64,000 nt of DNA from Paenibacillus dendritiformis (GTDB lineage: Bacteria; Bacillota; Bacilli; Paenibacillales; Paenibacillaceae). The number at the start of each line of letters is the position of its first letter. Position 1 is the stretch's first letter. The stretch is from positions 4,030,501-4,094,500 of the forward strand of contig NZ_AP025344.1 of NCBI RefSeq assembly GCF_021654795.1, in the 5' to 3' direction. The position numbers and the translations under genes were made by a program. Positions 34,870-43,042 of the stretch are shown one piece after another. The notes under the pieces were generated by a model, which was not told the DNA's origin, did not search any database, and saw only the letters and a program-made list of their open reading frames with translations.

Positions 34870-37121
34870 GAGGCCGCCCCCCTGCGGTCCGGGCGCTGCA
34901 GACGCAGGGCGTTGCCGACGACGGAGACCGAGCTGAGCGCCATGGCCGTTCCGGCCATCCACGGCTCGAGCCAGCCCATGACCGCGAAGGGGATGGCGAT
35001 GACGTTGTAGATGAGGGCGAAGGACAGATTTTGGCGGATATTGGCCATCGTCCGGCGGCTGATGTGCATCGCCTCCGGGATGCCGCGCAAATCGCCGCGC
35101 AGCAGATGGATGTCCGCCGCTTCGCCGGCCATGTCGCTCCCCTGCCCCATCGCGATGCCGATGTCGGCCGCAGCCAATGCGGGCGCGTCATTGATGCCGT
35201 CTCCCACCATCGTCACCTTCCGCCCATCGCGCTGCAGCCGCCTCACCCATTCAACCTTCTCCTGCGGCAGCACTCCGGCGGCAATATGCTCGATCCCGGC
35301 CTCTCTCGCAATCGCTTCGGCCGTCATGCGCTGATCGCCGGTCACCATCATCACCTCCAGGCCAAGCCGCTTCATCTGCCGCACCGCCTCGGCCGAGGTC
35401 GGGCGCAGCGAATCGCGGATGGCGAGCAAGCCGGCGAGCCGGTTATCGACCGCTATGCCGATGACCGTCTTCCCTTCCCGCTCCAGCTCCGCGATTCCGC
35501 CCGCATCCGGGCCCTCGGCCCGAATCCCCTGCGGCTTCAGCCTGGCGTACGCGCCGAGGAAGAGGCGCTTCCCTTCCGCCTCCGCCCGAATGCCGCAGCC
35601 GGGAATATTGGCGAAGCGCTTCGCCTCGGGCACGATCAGCCGCTGCCGTTCGGCCGCCGCCAAGATCGCGCGCGATATCGGATGCTCCGAGGGCCGCTCG
35701 GCAGCGGCCGCCCAGCGAAGCAGACTCCGCGCCGAATGAGCGCCCAGCGGAATGACATCGGTCAGCTCCGGCTTCCCCGCGGTCAATGTTCCTGTCTTGT
35801 CCAGCAGCACGACGTCCGTCTGATGGAGCTGTTCCATGAAGCGGCCCTCCTTGAACAGAATCCCGCGCTGGGCAGCCCGCCCGGAGCCGACCAGAATCGA
35901 GATCGGAGTTGCCAGCCCGATGGCGCACGGACAGGCAATGACAAGCACCGAGACCGCGCATCCGAGCGCATGGCCGAAGTCGCCGGGCTGGAGCAGCGCA
36001 TACCAGGCGGCGAACGTGAGGCCGGCCATGACGACCACAACCGGAACGAAATAGCTCGCAATCGTGTCCGCGAGGCGCTGTATCGGGGGCTTCGAATATT
36101 GGGCGTCTTCCATCAAACGGATCAGTTGCGCAAGTGTGGAATCGGAACCGATTCGCTGCGCCTCCACGGTTAGGATCCCGTTCAAGTTCATCGTCCCGCT
36201 TATCACCTGCCCCCCGGCGCTTTTGTCGACCGGCATTCCCTCCCCGGTCATCATCGATTCGTCGACCGCCGAATACCCGCGCATGATGACGCCGTCCACC
36301 GGAATCCGCTCGCCGGGGCGAATGACGACCTGATCGCCGATCCGCAGCTCCTCTGTCGGAATGCGCCTCTCCCGCTGCATCCGGATGACGTGGACATAAT
36401 CGGCCTGCATCTCCTGAAGGCCGCGCATCGCGTGCATCGTCCGTTGGCGGGCCATTCCTTCGAGCAGCTTGCCGAGCAGCACGACCGTAATAATCATGGA
36501 GCCGGTCTCGAAATAGAGCGGAACATGCTGTCCTGCGGCAGCGGGGGACTGGATCGACTTCATGGCCAAATAATGGCTGTAGAAATAGGCCGACGAGGTG
36601 CCGAGCGCCACCAGCACGTCCATGTTCGCTCCCCGGTTCCGCAGCGCCTGGAAAGCGCCGAAGTAGAACGGCATGCCGATGATGAACTGCACCGGCGTAG
36701 CCAGAGCCAGCTGGAACCAGGGCTGGAAGAACAGCTCCGGCACCCATACCGATGAGGTGAGCGGGTAATGGGAGAACATCGTCCAGAGCAGGGGCAGCGT
36801 GAGCACGGCCGAAGCGATGAAGCGGATCCACAGCCCTTTCACGTCCGTCCCCAGACAGGAGCCGGCCTCCGTATCCTTCCGTATGCCGAAGCCAAGCTGG
36901 ACGACTTTGTCCTCGACCTGCCGCAGCTCCAGCCGGGCCGGATCCAGCTCGACCGAAGCCCGTCCGACCGCGAAGTTGACGGACACTCCGCCGGTCCCCT
37001 CCATTCGCCGCAACGCCTTTTCGATTCGAACCGCACAGGCGGCGCAGTTCATGCCCGTAATATGCAGCGTATGCCGTTTCCATGTGCCGGAGGAACGATT
37101 CGCCAACGAGTTCACCCCCAT
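34866..37121 (-). CDS. copA: Copper-translocating P1B-type ATPase (CopA/FixI-like)
   Basis: A 751-residue heavy-metal ATPase that pumps Cu(I) across the membrane. One N-terminal HMA domain with GMNCAACAVRIEKAL (residues 23-37), eight predicted membrane helices, actuator TGEGMPV, channel motif CPC in VIACPCAIGLATP, phosphorylation site DKTGTLTAG, SEHP, nucleotide motif GDGINDAPAL, and the copper-specific YN (ALIYNVIAIP) and MxxSS (MALSSVSVVGN) signatures in the last helices. ATG at 37121 lacks a clear ribosome site. GTG at 37115 is an alternative. With the UreH-like and FixH-like neighbours it may serve cytochrome oxidase assembly (FixI role) rather than detoxification. Confidence 0.93.
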   Translation of the reverse strand: MGVNSLANRSSGTWKRHTLHITGMNCAACAVRIEKALRRMEGTGGVSVNFAVGRASVELDPARLELRQVEDKVVQLGFGIRKDTEAGSCLGTDVKGLWIRFIASAVLTLPLLWTMFSHYPLTSSVWVPELFFQPWFQLALATPVQFIIGMPFYFGAFQALRNRGANMDVLVALGTSSAYFYSHYLAMKSIQSPAAAGQHVPLYFETGSMIITVVLLGKLLEGMARQRTMHAMRGLQEMQADYVHVIRMQRERRIPTEELRIGDQVVIRPGERIPVDGVIMRGYSAVDESMMTGEGMPVDKSAGGQVISGTMNLNGILTVEAQRIGSDSTLAQLIRLMEDAQYSKPPIQRLADTIASYFVPVVVVMAGLTFAAWYALLQPGDFGHALGCAVSVLVIACPCAIGLATPISILVGSGRAAQRGILFKEGRFMEQLHQTDVVLLDKTGTLTAGKPELTDVIPLGAHSARSLLRWAAAAERPSEHPISRAILAAAERQRLIVPEAKRFANIPGCGIRAEAEGKRLFLGAYARLKPQGIRAEGPDAGGIAELEREGKTVIGIAVDNRLAGLLAIRDSLRPTSAEAVRQMKRLGLEVMMVTGDQRMTAEAIAREAGIEHIAAGVLPQEKVEWVRRLQRDGRKVTMVGDGINDAPALAAADIGIAMGQGSDMAGEAADIHLLRGDLRGIPEAMHISRRTMANIRQNLSFALIYNVIAIPFAVMGWLEPWMAGTAMALSSVSVVGNALRLQRPDRRGAAS

Positions 37122-37126
37122 TCCCT

Positions 37127-37139
37127 ATGTACAGTACAT
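37127..37139. promoter_or_regulatory. Palindrome ATGTAC-A-GTACAT just upstream of the copper ATPase start
   Basis: A perfect 13-bp palindrome with a single central base, 5 bp before the ATG, in the position where a ribosome site would be expected. Copper-responsive repressors bind short dyads upstream of copA in Firmicutes, but this is not the CopY TACANNTGTA box nor a typical CsoR site. It could be a repressor site or chance. Confidence 0.35.
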
Positions 37140-37396
37140 TTCCGGCTTGCGCCTGCCCCTGCCGCTTCCGCTCCTTAGCCGCGAAGGCTGCGAGTTGCTG
37201 TGCCGGGGCGGGCCCAATCCATTGTCCCCTTACTAGAACGTATGCACGTCCCGTCCAAAATAGGATGACCCGATGGGACTATCCCCGAACTTCCGTCTGA
37301 CGGAAGGCCGCCCCTCGGGAAGGGGGCCCCCGGAAAAGAGAACGGCGGATCGGTTCCAGGAGCCGTGAAGGGAGCTTGGAACGGACGCATGCCAAA

Positions 37397-37421
37397 GAAG
37401 CCGGTCTGGCTGACCGGCTTC
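37397..37421 (-). terminator. Terminator of the alpha-L-fucosidase gene
   Basis: GAAGCCGGTC / GACCGGCTTC, a perfect 10-bp stem with a 5-nt loop, followed leftward by TTTGG, 31 nt after the fucosidase stop. The 260 bp between it and the copper ATPase start show nothing else that I recognise. Confidence 0.7.
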
Positions 37422-37451
37422 CGCGAGTGCAGGATGAGGTTGAACGATTTG

Positions 37452-38864
37452 TTAGGCTAGCAATCGGAACGCATGCGCGATCGGCACCGGTCCGGCGGCC
37501 GCCCCGTCGGGCAGCCGGATGGCAATGCCTTCCGCCGTGCGGGTAAATTCCAACGCCCCGTCCGCGCCAATCAATTCGACAGCCGAGACTGGCCCGGTAT
37601 ACGGCAGACATACTTCCGGCTCGACCGGCGCGTTCCCGTTCGGATACAAATAGAATCCGTACGCGGTGTCCCCTTTGCGGGTGAATGCGGTCCGGCCCGT
37701 GAAATACGGCGCGCAAATGCGCGTGCCGTATACGGCTTCCCCGTTCACCTTCAGCCAGGCGCCAAGCTCCTTCATCGAGCGGATCGCTCCCTCCGGAAGC
37801 CGGCCGTCCGGCTGCGGTCCGACGTTCAGCGCCAGATTGCCCCCTTTGGCCACAACCTCCAGCAGGATGTGCACCAGCTGCCGCCCCGTCTTGTACTTGT
37901 CCTCATAACGGAACGAGAACGACGTGCCGAGCGTAATGCAGCTCTCCCACGGCACCGTCATCGGTCCGGACGGAATCGTCTGCTCCGGCGTAATAATATT
38001 TTCATAAGGCCCCCCGATCGTGCGGTCAGCGGACAACAGCCACGGCTGGTGCTGACGGGCGCGTTCGACCACCTCGCCGAGGCGGATATCCTGCCCTCGC
38101 GCCCCTTCGTAGACCCAGCCTGCATCCAGCCACAGCACATCGATGCGGCCATAGCGGGTCAGCAGCTCCATAATCTGTTCGTGGGTGAACTTCACGAATT
38201 GCTCCCACAGCCACGGATATTCCCTCGGATCGTAGGAAGGCCCCCGCGATGTCGACGTCCCGCGCTCCATTCCCGGCGCCCAATAATACGGGGAATGCCA
38301 GTCGGCCTTGGAGAAATAAGCCGCGACGGCCATCCCCTTTTCACGGAACGCTTCGAACAGATGCTTGCAAATATCCGCCTTCGGATGGCGGTGGAACGGA
38401 GTGTCCGGTCCCGTAATCCGGTAGTCCGTCGTATGGGTGTCCCACATGCAGAAGCCGTCATGATGCTTCGTCGTGAAAAGAAGATATTTGAATCCGTTAT
38501 CCGCAGCCAGCTCCGCCCATAGCTCCGGCTGGAACCGAATCGGGTTGAAGGTTTTGTTCAAATCGAAATATTGGCGCTTCAGCTCTTCGCTGTCCACATC
38601 CCAGTCGATGCCGTCGCGCGACCAGTCCGCATCGGCGTCGCTGAGCGCCCATGATTCCACGATCCCCAGCTGGGAATAGGGACCCCAGTGCATCATGAAG
38701 CCGAGCTTCTGGTCCTTGAACCACTCCAGACGCTCAAGCAGCAGCGGATCGGTCGGCTTCACCCACTCTTCTTCCGCGCTGAAATTGTGCACGCCCTGCT
38801 GCACGACTTGCTCCTCGTGTTCTTCATTTAAGGCAGCTTGCGGCTGTCCTGCCTGTTCACTCAT
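37452..38864 (-). CDS. GH29 alpha-L-fucosidase
   Basis: Intracellular glycoside hydrolase family 29 enzyme, 470 residues, releasing L-fucose from glycans. Barrel motifs: LGFMMHWGPYSQLGIVESWAL near residue 55, FNPIRFQPELWAELAADNG, YLLFTTKHHDGFCMWDT and the nucleophile region RIDVLWLDAGW (Asp of WLD). NLALNVGPQPDGRLPE closes the barrel, followed by a C-terminal beta domain. No signal peptide, so it acts on imported oligosaccharides. ATG 38864 has GGAGG 9 nt upstream. It is a single-gene unit with a cre site 65 bp upstream, which fits catabolite control. Confidence 0.93.
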   Translation of the reverse strand: MSEQAGQPQAALNEEHEEQVVQQGVHNFSAEEEWVKPTDPLLLERLEWFKDQKLGFMMHWGPYSQLGIVESWALSDADADWSRDGIDWDVDSEELKRQYFDLNKTFNPIRFQPELWAELAADNGFKYLLFTTKHHDGFCMWDTHTTDYRITGPDTPFHRHPKADICKHLFEAFREKGMAVAAYFSKADWHSPYYWAPGMERGTSTSRGPSYDPREYPWLWEQFVKFTHEQIMELLTRYGRIDVLWLDAGWVYEGARGQDIRLGEVVERARQHQPWLLSADRTIGGPYENIITPEQTIPSGPMTVPWESCITLGTSFSFRYEDKYKTGRQLVHILLEVVAKGGNLALNVGPQPDGRLPEGAIRSMKELGAWLKVNGEAVYGTRICAPYFTGRTAFTRKGDTAYGFYLYPNGNAPVEPEVCLPYTGPVSAVELIGADGALEFTRTAEGIAIRLPDGAAAGPVPIAHAFRLLA

Positions 38865-38928
38865 ATGTCTTGACCTCCCGCATATCATCTCTTCTTTTTG
38901 GATTGCCCTATCTGCCTCTCATATATAT

Positions 38929-38942
38929 TACAAACGCTTACA
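38929..38942 (-). promoter_or_regulatory. Candidate cre (CcpA) site upstream of the fucosidase gene
   Basis: Read leftward, TGTAAGCGTTTGTA matches TGWAAGCGNTWNCA at all defined positions but one (T for C near the end). It lies 65 bp upstream of the fucosidase start, in an AT-rich promoter region. Confidence 0.65.
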
Positions 38943-39271
38943 AAGTTCAATTGGTCAAATTCGCAGCGCTTGACCATTTTCGCATGCCGGGCCGTTCCGC
39001 CCTTGTGCGGCGCGGATTCCGCTGTGATCCTGTCCGCATTTGACGTTCATAATCGACATATCGAAGGGGGCTCTGCACCATGACAAAAATCAGGCCGGCG
39101 TCTGTTGACACCGCCGCAAATGGGAGGAAATATATGGTCGCGCATCCGAGCGCCAGCGAATTCCTCGTCCACACCCTTCATGCCATTCCTGATCAGCACG
39201 CTGGCGTCCAATCGTGAACGAGGAGCCCGGATTGGCAAGAGGGATCGGCCACGATCCCTCTTCTGTCCCTC
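38943..39271. other. Intergenic region with a terminator-like hairpin
   Basis: About 330 bp between the fucosidase promoter region and the kinase stop. I see no gene. A perfect 11-bp inverted repeat AAGAGGGATCG-GCCA-CGATCCCTCTT lies at 39237-39262, 10 nt after the kinase gene, and is probably its terminator although no T run follows. Confidence 0.5.
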
Positions 39272-40147
39272 TCAATCAGCCTGCCGCCATGCCGCATGGA
39301 ATTCGGCGACGGAAGCATAGCGGTCGGCCCGGTTCGGCGCCACGGCGCGGCAGGCCGCCTCATAACGGGCTTGCCCCGCTTCCCACCGCGGATAAGAACG
39401 GTCGATCCCCCCGCCCAGCAGCGCGAAGGCCATCGCCCCCATATTGAATACATTCGTCCGCTCATCAATCGCCGCTCCGAGCTCGAACTCCTCCGGCGAC
39501 ATAAAGCGCGAGGAGCCCCACATCCTGCCCATCGTATTCGTGTACGGCTTCCGGGCATACATATCGATATCGCAGATCGTCATCGCATGGCGCTGAAAAT
39601 CGTAGAGCAAGCTGCCGTCATAAAAATCGATTGCGACATACCCGCAAGCCTCTGCGTGGTCATGGAACGCCAACACCGCCTCCATCGCTGCCAGCCTGCG
39701 CTCGATCGGAAGCTGCCGGAACCGGTAGAAGGGAGATTCCGGGCGGGTATATTTGGCGGGCGGCGGGAAGGATTCATGCGGATGGAGACTCTCCCCCTCC
39801 ACCCAATCGAATACGGCCGCATACCCGTCTCCCGCGCGAAAATGCTCCCGCAGCGCAATCAGATGCGGATGCCGCAATTGTTCATACAGCGGCATCGCCT
39901 GCTCCAGCCGGGCGATCGCATCCCGCGGCTCTCCCGCATAGCGGACGGGACGCGCGCCGGCATACTTCACGAAGCTCCGGATGCCATCCCGCTCGACACC
40001 GAAGGACAGATTGCCCGAATCCTGCTGGTCGAACACGCAAAATACGCGGCCCAACCCCCGCAGCCAGGAAAAATCATGCTCCTGCTTCACATGAAAAGAA
40101 ACGTCATCCATTCGTACCGTTGTTGCTTGTTGTCCTTGTTCAGTCAC
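39272..40147 (-). CDS. Protein kinase-like protein with divergent catalytic motifs
   Basis: A 291-residue eukaryotic-like kinase fold. Recognisable parts: the ATP lysine in RSFVKYAGA, the hinge AVFDWVEGESL, and a catalytic loop reading VAIDFYDGSLLYDF where HRDxKPxN is expected. The metal loop is ICDIDMYARKP where DFG is expected, and an activation-segment-like GRMWGSSRFMSPEEFELGAAI precedes NVFNMGAMAFALLGG. So HRD His/Arg and the usual Asn are changed. It could be an active atypical kinase or a pseudokinase. The GTG start at 40147 has GGGAGG 6 nt upstream and overlaps the end of the GNAT gene by 8 nt, so the two are coupled. Confidence 0.78.
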   Translation of the reverse strand: MTEQGQQATTVRMDDVSFHVKQEHDFSWLRGLGRVFCVFDQQDSGNLSFGVERDGIRSFVKYAGARPVRYAGEPRDAIARLEQAMPLYEQLRHPHLIALREHFRAGDGYAAVFDWVEGESLHPHESFPPPAKYTRPESPFYRFRQLPIERRLAAMEAVLAFHDHAEACGYVAIDFYDGSLLYDFQRHAMTICDIDMYARKPYTNTMGRMWGSSRFMSPEEFELGAAIDERTNVFNMGAMAFALLGGGIDRSYPRWEAGQARYEAACRAVAPNRADRYASVAEFHAAWRQAD

Positions 40148-40664
40148 TGGAATCCTCCCCGGCATGTATCAGCTTGGCCATCATATATTCATCCACGAAT
40201 TGATCGTCCACTCGCAAAGAATGGCTTAATGTGCCTTCGATCCGAAAGCCCCGCTTCGCGTATAAATGGATAGCCCGTTCATTATGCGTCATGACCGTCA
40301 GTTGGAGCCGATGCTTGCCTGTCGCCGCGGCCCAATTCTCCACTTCTTCCAGCAGCCGGCTGCCCAAGCCTTGGCCCGCATAATGCTGCAGTATGCCTAT
40401 AACGACAGACGCCGCATGTCGGGACCGCTTCAGTCTGGAGCCGATGCCGGCCGCAAACCCGGCGATGTCTCCCCGATCGGTGACGGCCAACAGCATAATC
40501 GAATCTTTCGATTCATGCAAGCTCGAGAACCGCCGGGCTTGATCTTCCGGGGTAAGACTGCGCTCCCCGGGTTCATAGAGCATGAACTTCGTCTCCTGAT
40601 CCAATCTGGCGCAAAAATCAATAAAGGCCTGAGCATCCTTCGCTTCCGCTTGTCGGATGAACAT
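40140..40664 (-). CDS. GNAT N-acetyltransferase
   Basis: A 174-residue GNAT protein. N-terminal MFIRQAEAKDAQAFIDFCARL, acetyl-CoA loop HYAGQGLGSRLLEEV near residue 115 and C-terminal ERAIHLYAKRGFRIEGTL are all present, so the domain is complete. The ATG at 40664 has AGGAGGAG 5 nt upstream. The open frame upstream is not needed. Closest in pattern to RimJ/RimL- or YhhY-like acetyltransferases. The substrate is unknown. It overlaps the kinase-like gene by 8 nt, and a nearly parallel GNAT gene lies divergently at 41100. Confidence 0.87.
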   Translation of the reverse strand: MFIRQAEAKDAQAFIDFCARLDQETKFMLYEPGERSLTPEDQARRFSSLHESKDSIMLLAVTDRGDIAGFAAGIGSRLKRSRHAASVVIGILQHYAGQGLGSRLLEEVENWAAATGKHRLQLTVMTHNERAIHLYAKRGFRIEGTLSHSLRVDDQFVDEYMMAKLIHAGEDSSD

Positions 40665-41099
40665 GGTTTCTCCTCCTTCGTAGGATAACAATATTGAAGC
40701 TCTTGGCAGGATTGAGCAAAAATTAACCATGTATATGTTCACAATATGTTCACTTATGTAGGAGTTTTCAGGATCGCTATAATAACATGGTGTTATCAAG
40801 AAAGGATGATGATAGAGACGGCTGACAATTTACGCGTAGAAACAAGACTGCCTAGAAACGGTTGTTTTATTGGTAAAGCTGGTCGCAGGACCGTTAGTCG
40901 GTAAAGTGATGCCAAAATTCGCGGGACAGACAGATGGATGTAATGCCAGAGTTTTATTGACTACGTTATTGAATGTTACGGTCTTATAATCTGTACACGC
41001 CTATGATAGACTATGCTTATTATATTTGGAAAATAGGTCATTAAAAACGGGGAAAGATAAGTTTGTTCATCCCCCCAATCTTAGGAGTGAAATATATTC
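40665..41099. other. AT-richer intergenic region with a decayed coding-like fragment
   Basis: About 435 bp between divergent GNAT genes. At roughly 40845-40990 one rightward frame reads ETVVLLVKLVAGPLVGKVMP, KFAGQTDGCNARVLL, then ends in TAA. The KFAGQT segment faintly recalls the C-terminal GGQTGD tail of cobalamin synthase CobS, but there is no start codon and no neighbouring cobalamin gene, so I treat it as an unidentified remnant. It marks the left border of the AT-rich island. Confidence 0.35.
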
Positions 41100-41645
41100 A
41101 TGATCATTCCCACACAAGATTTTGAAGCGAATGGAATCGCCTATTCGATTCGATCGGCCACCGCAACGGATGCGAAGGAGCTGTCCGCATTGCGGGTGCA
41201 AATTGACGGAGAGACCGAGTTTTTAGACAGAGAACCCGGAGAAGCGTTCATTGATGTGTCCGGTTTTGAACAATTGATAAGAGCCGATTCCGAAAAGAAA
41301 AGAAACATATTTTTAGTCGCGGTCGTTCAAGAGCGGATCGTCGGGTTTTCCCGATGCGAGGGAAGCCAATTAAAAAGATTCTATCACAAAGCAGAATTCG
41401 GCGTATGCGTGCAAAAAGAATTCTGGGGATATGGCATCGGTAAAAATCTCCTAACACAATCGATTGCTTGGGCCGACTCCACAGGCATTACCAAAATCAC
41501 GTTGAATGTGTTAGAAACCAATGAGAAAGCTATCGCCCTTTATAAGAAGCTGGGCTTTGAGATCGAAGGGATATTAAAAAACGACAAGATTCTGTCTGAC
41601 GGTAACTACTATAACACCATAGTGATGGGAAGATGCAGGGAGTGA
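41100..41645 (+). CDS. GNAT N-acetyltransferase
   Basis: A 181-residue acetyltransferase. It opens IAYSIRSATATDAKELSALR, has the acetyl-CoA loop KEFWGYGIGKNLLTQSI near residue 120 and ends NEKAIALYKKLGFEIEGIL. It is similar in layout to the leftward GNAT at 40140 (both have a long N-terminal DxETEFxxxExGE-like segment), so they may be paralogues. TAGGAG lies 12 nt before the ATG at 41100. Its last 37 bp overlap the end of the convergent S41 protease gene. Codon use is more AT-rich than the surrounding chromosome. Confidence 0.87.
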   Translation: MIIPTQDFEANGIAYSIRSATATDAKELSALRVQIDGETEFLDREPGEAFIDVSGFEQLIRADSEKKRNIFLVAVVQERIVGFSRCEGSQLKRFYHKAEFGVCVQKEFWGYGIGKNLLTQSIAWADSTGITKITLNVLETNEKAIALYKKLGFEIEGILKNDKILSDGNYYNTIVMGRCRE

Positions 41646-43036
41646 TCGGAGGGGAACCTTGACCGTTCCTCCCGGATCAGCTTCTTGATCATCTCCAGTT
41701 GCGGATCGCGTCCCTGCTCTAGATCTTCGTATGTGGTCGGAACGAAGATGTCCGGCGCTAATGAGTCTGCATCATATGTCGACGCTCCCTTATCTGGACG
41801 CTCAAACCACTTGTACGATATGGCGGCCTTTACCTTTGATTCGGGCAGTTGCAGTACGATTGAACTGCCATATGAATTTGGCTTCCCGCCTGTGGGCTCT
41901 CCTATGATGATGCCCATATCGTTATCCTGTACGATAGTTGCAAAATCTGCAGCCGCACTGTAGGTTTGGTTTGATGTAATGACAAATAATGTCCCCGTAA
42001 AACGCTCGGGACGGAGCGCTGCCTCTATAACTCCCCCGTCATGCTTATGCAACCCCGGTTCAAGCACAGGAAACTCATGAATCAAATCACTTGTGAACTT
42101 AGAATAGCGGCTTATTGTACTATAACCTCGGTAAGATCCCGCATCCATAAAAGATAAAATGTGATGACCCACAAGAGTAGTCCCGCCAGAATTGAATCGC
42201 AAATCAATGGCTGCATGATGAATCCGTTCTCTCTCGATATCTATGAAAAAATTCCGAATTGCGGACATCGTTGCTTCGTCGAGCGCAGCGAAACTATCGA
42301 TATGGAGAACAGCCAGATCGTCCTCTTTATAAATAGTGTAGTCCAATCGATTCCTTGTCAGAAAAGGACTTTTAAACTTAAGCATTTTCTTTATTTCCTG
42401 CTTCCCCTTAATCACCTTCCCTTCCCGTTCCACAACGAGTTGCACTTCGTTTCTGTCGATTAAGCCGAAATATTGAAGGTAGGGAAGCGAAGTGAATATA
42501 TTATTCAAATTGACTCTGGTCTTGAGTGAATATACATTGTCAACTGAAAAAAAAGAACTAAGCATCGAGATTAACTCTTGTTCATTTTTGCCTGCTATCT
42601 CCATAATCTTGTCCCCCTTATGCAACCAGCCTGAACTTGATGTAACATAGATGCCATCTTCCAGCCACGCATAAGAAAACGGCAAGTTATCCATCCTTGG
42701 ACCATCAGGGAACAGCATCGTTGTATGCCCATCTTGAAGCGCATTCATCACTTGTTGCGTGAGAAAATAGAACTGCTGGACATTGTTTGCGTATTGTACA
42801 TCGTTATAGGCTTTTCGGAATGCCTGCTGTACTTCTATGGGCACACCCCCGTAAGTTTTGGGATGAACCTCCATTACAATTTCTTGCAGAAAATCTAAAT
42901 CTTTTTTTATTTGTTCTTTGGTTAGCTGGATAGGATGTGCTATGTCCTGATACGGGTTTCTTATCCGATCGGTTCTAAGCGGTAACAGCAATAATATAAC
43001 GCTTAGCAGCAACAATAGTCTTTTCCTAACGTGCAC
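41609..43036 (-). CDS. S41 family serine peptidase, membrane-anchored, of the RiPP locus
   Basis: A 475-residue C-terminal-processing-type protease. An N-terminal membrane anchor (RLLLLLSVILLLLPL) leads to a helical region (LTKEQIKKDLDFLQEIVMEV) and the DGHTTMLFPDGPRMDN segment. A PDZ-like stretch (GWLHKGDKIMEIAGKNEQEL) is followed by the S41 core AIDLRFNSGGTT, with the catalytic serine region NQTYSAAADFA and GEPTGGKPNSYG. It acts outside the membrane. The start is GTG 43036 with GAGGTGA 6 nt upstream, only 6 nt after the preceding truncated paralogue. It is the last gene of the leftward set rSAM-peptide-peptide-S41-S41, so leader removal or degradation of a modified peptide is a reasonable guess. 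Confidence 0.87.
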   Translation of the reverse strand: MHVRKRLLLLLSVILLLLPLRTDRIRNPYQDIAHPIQLTKEQIKKDLDFLQEIVMEVHPKTYGGVPIEVQQAFRKAYNDVQYANNVQQFYFLTQQVMNALQDGHTTMLFPDGPRMDNLPFSYAWLEDGIYVTSSSGWLHKGDKIMEIAGKNEQELISMLSSFFSVDNVYSLKTRVNLNNIFTSLPYLQYFGLIDRNEVQLVVEREGKVIKGKQEIKKMLKFKSPFLTRNRLDYTIYKEDDLAVLHIDSFAALDEATMSAIRNFFIDIERERIHHAAIDLRFNSGGTTLVGHHILSFMDAGSYRGYSTISRYSKFTSDLIHEFPVLEPGLHKHDGGVIEAALRPERFTGTLFVITSNQTYSAAADFATIVQDNDMGIIIGEPTGGKPNSYGSSIVLQLPESKVKAAISYKWFERPDKGASTYDADSLAPDIFVPTTYEDLEQGRDPQLEMIKKLIREERSRFPSDHSLHLPITMVL

Positions 43037-43042
43037 AACAAG

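Noticed and set aside
35443..37083. A 546-codon leftward open frame within the copper ATPase
   Set aside because: Out-of-frame overlap on the same strand. The ATPase frame carries all catalytic motifs.
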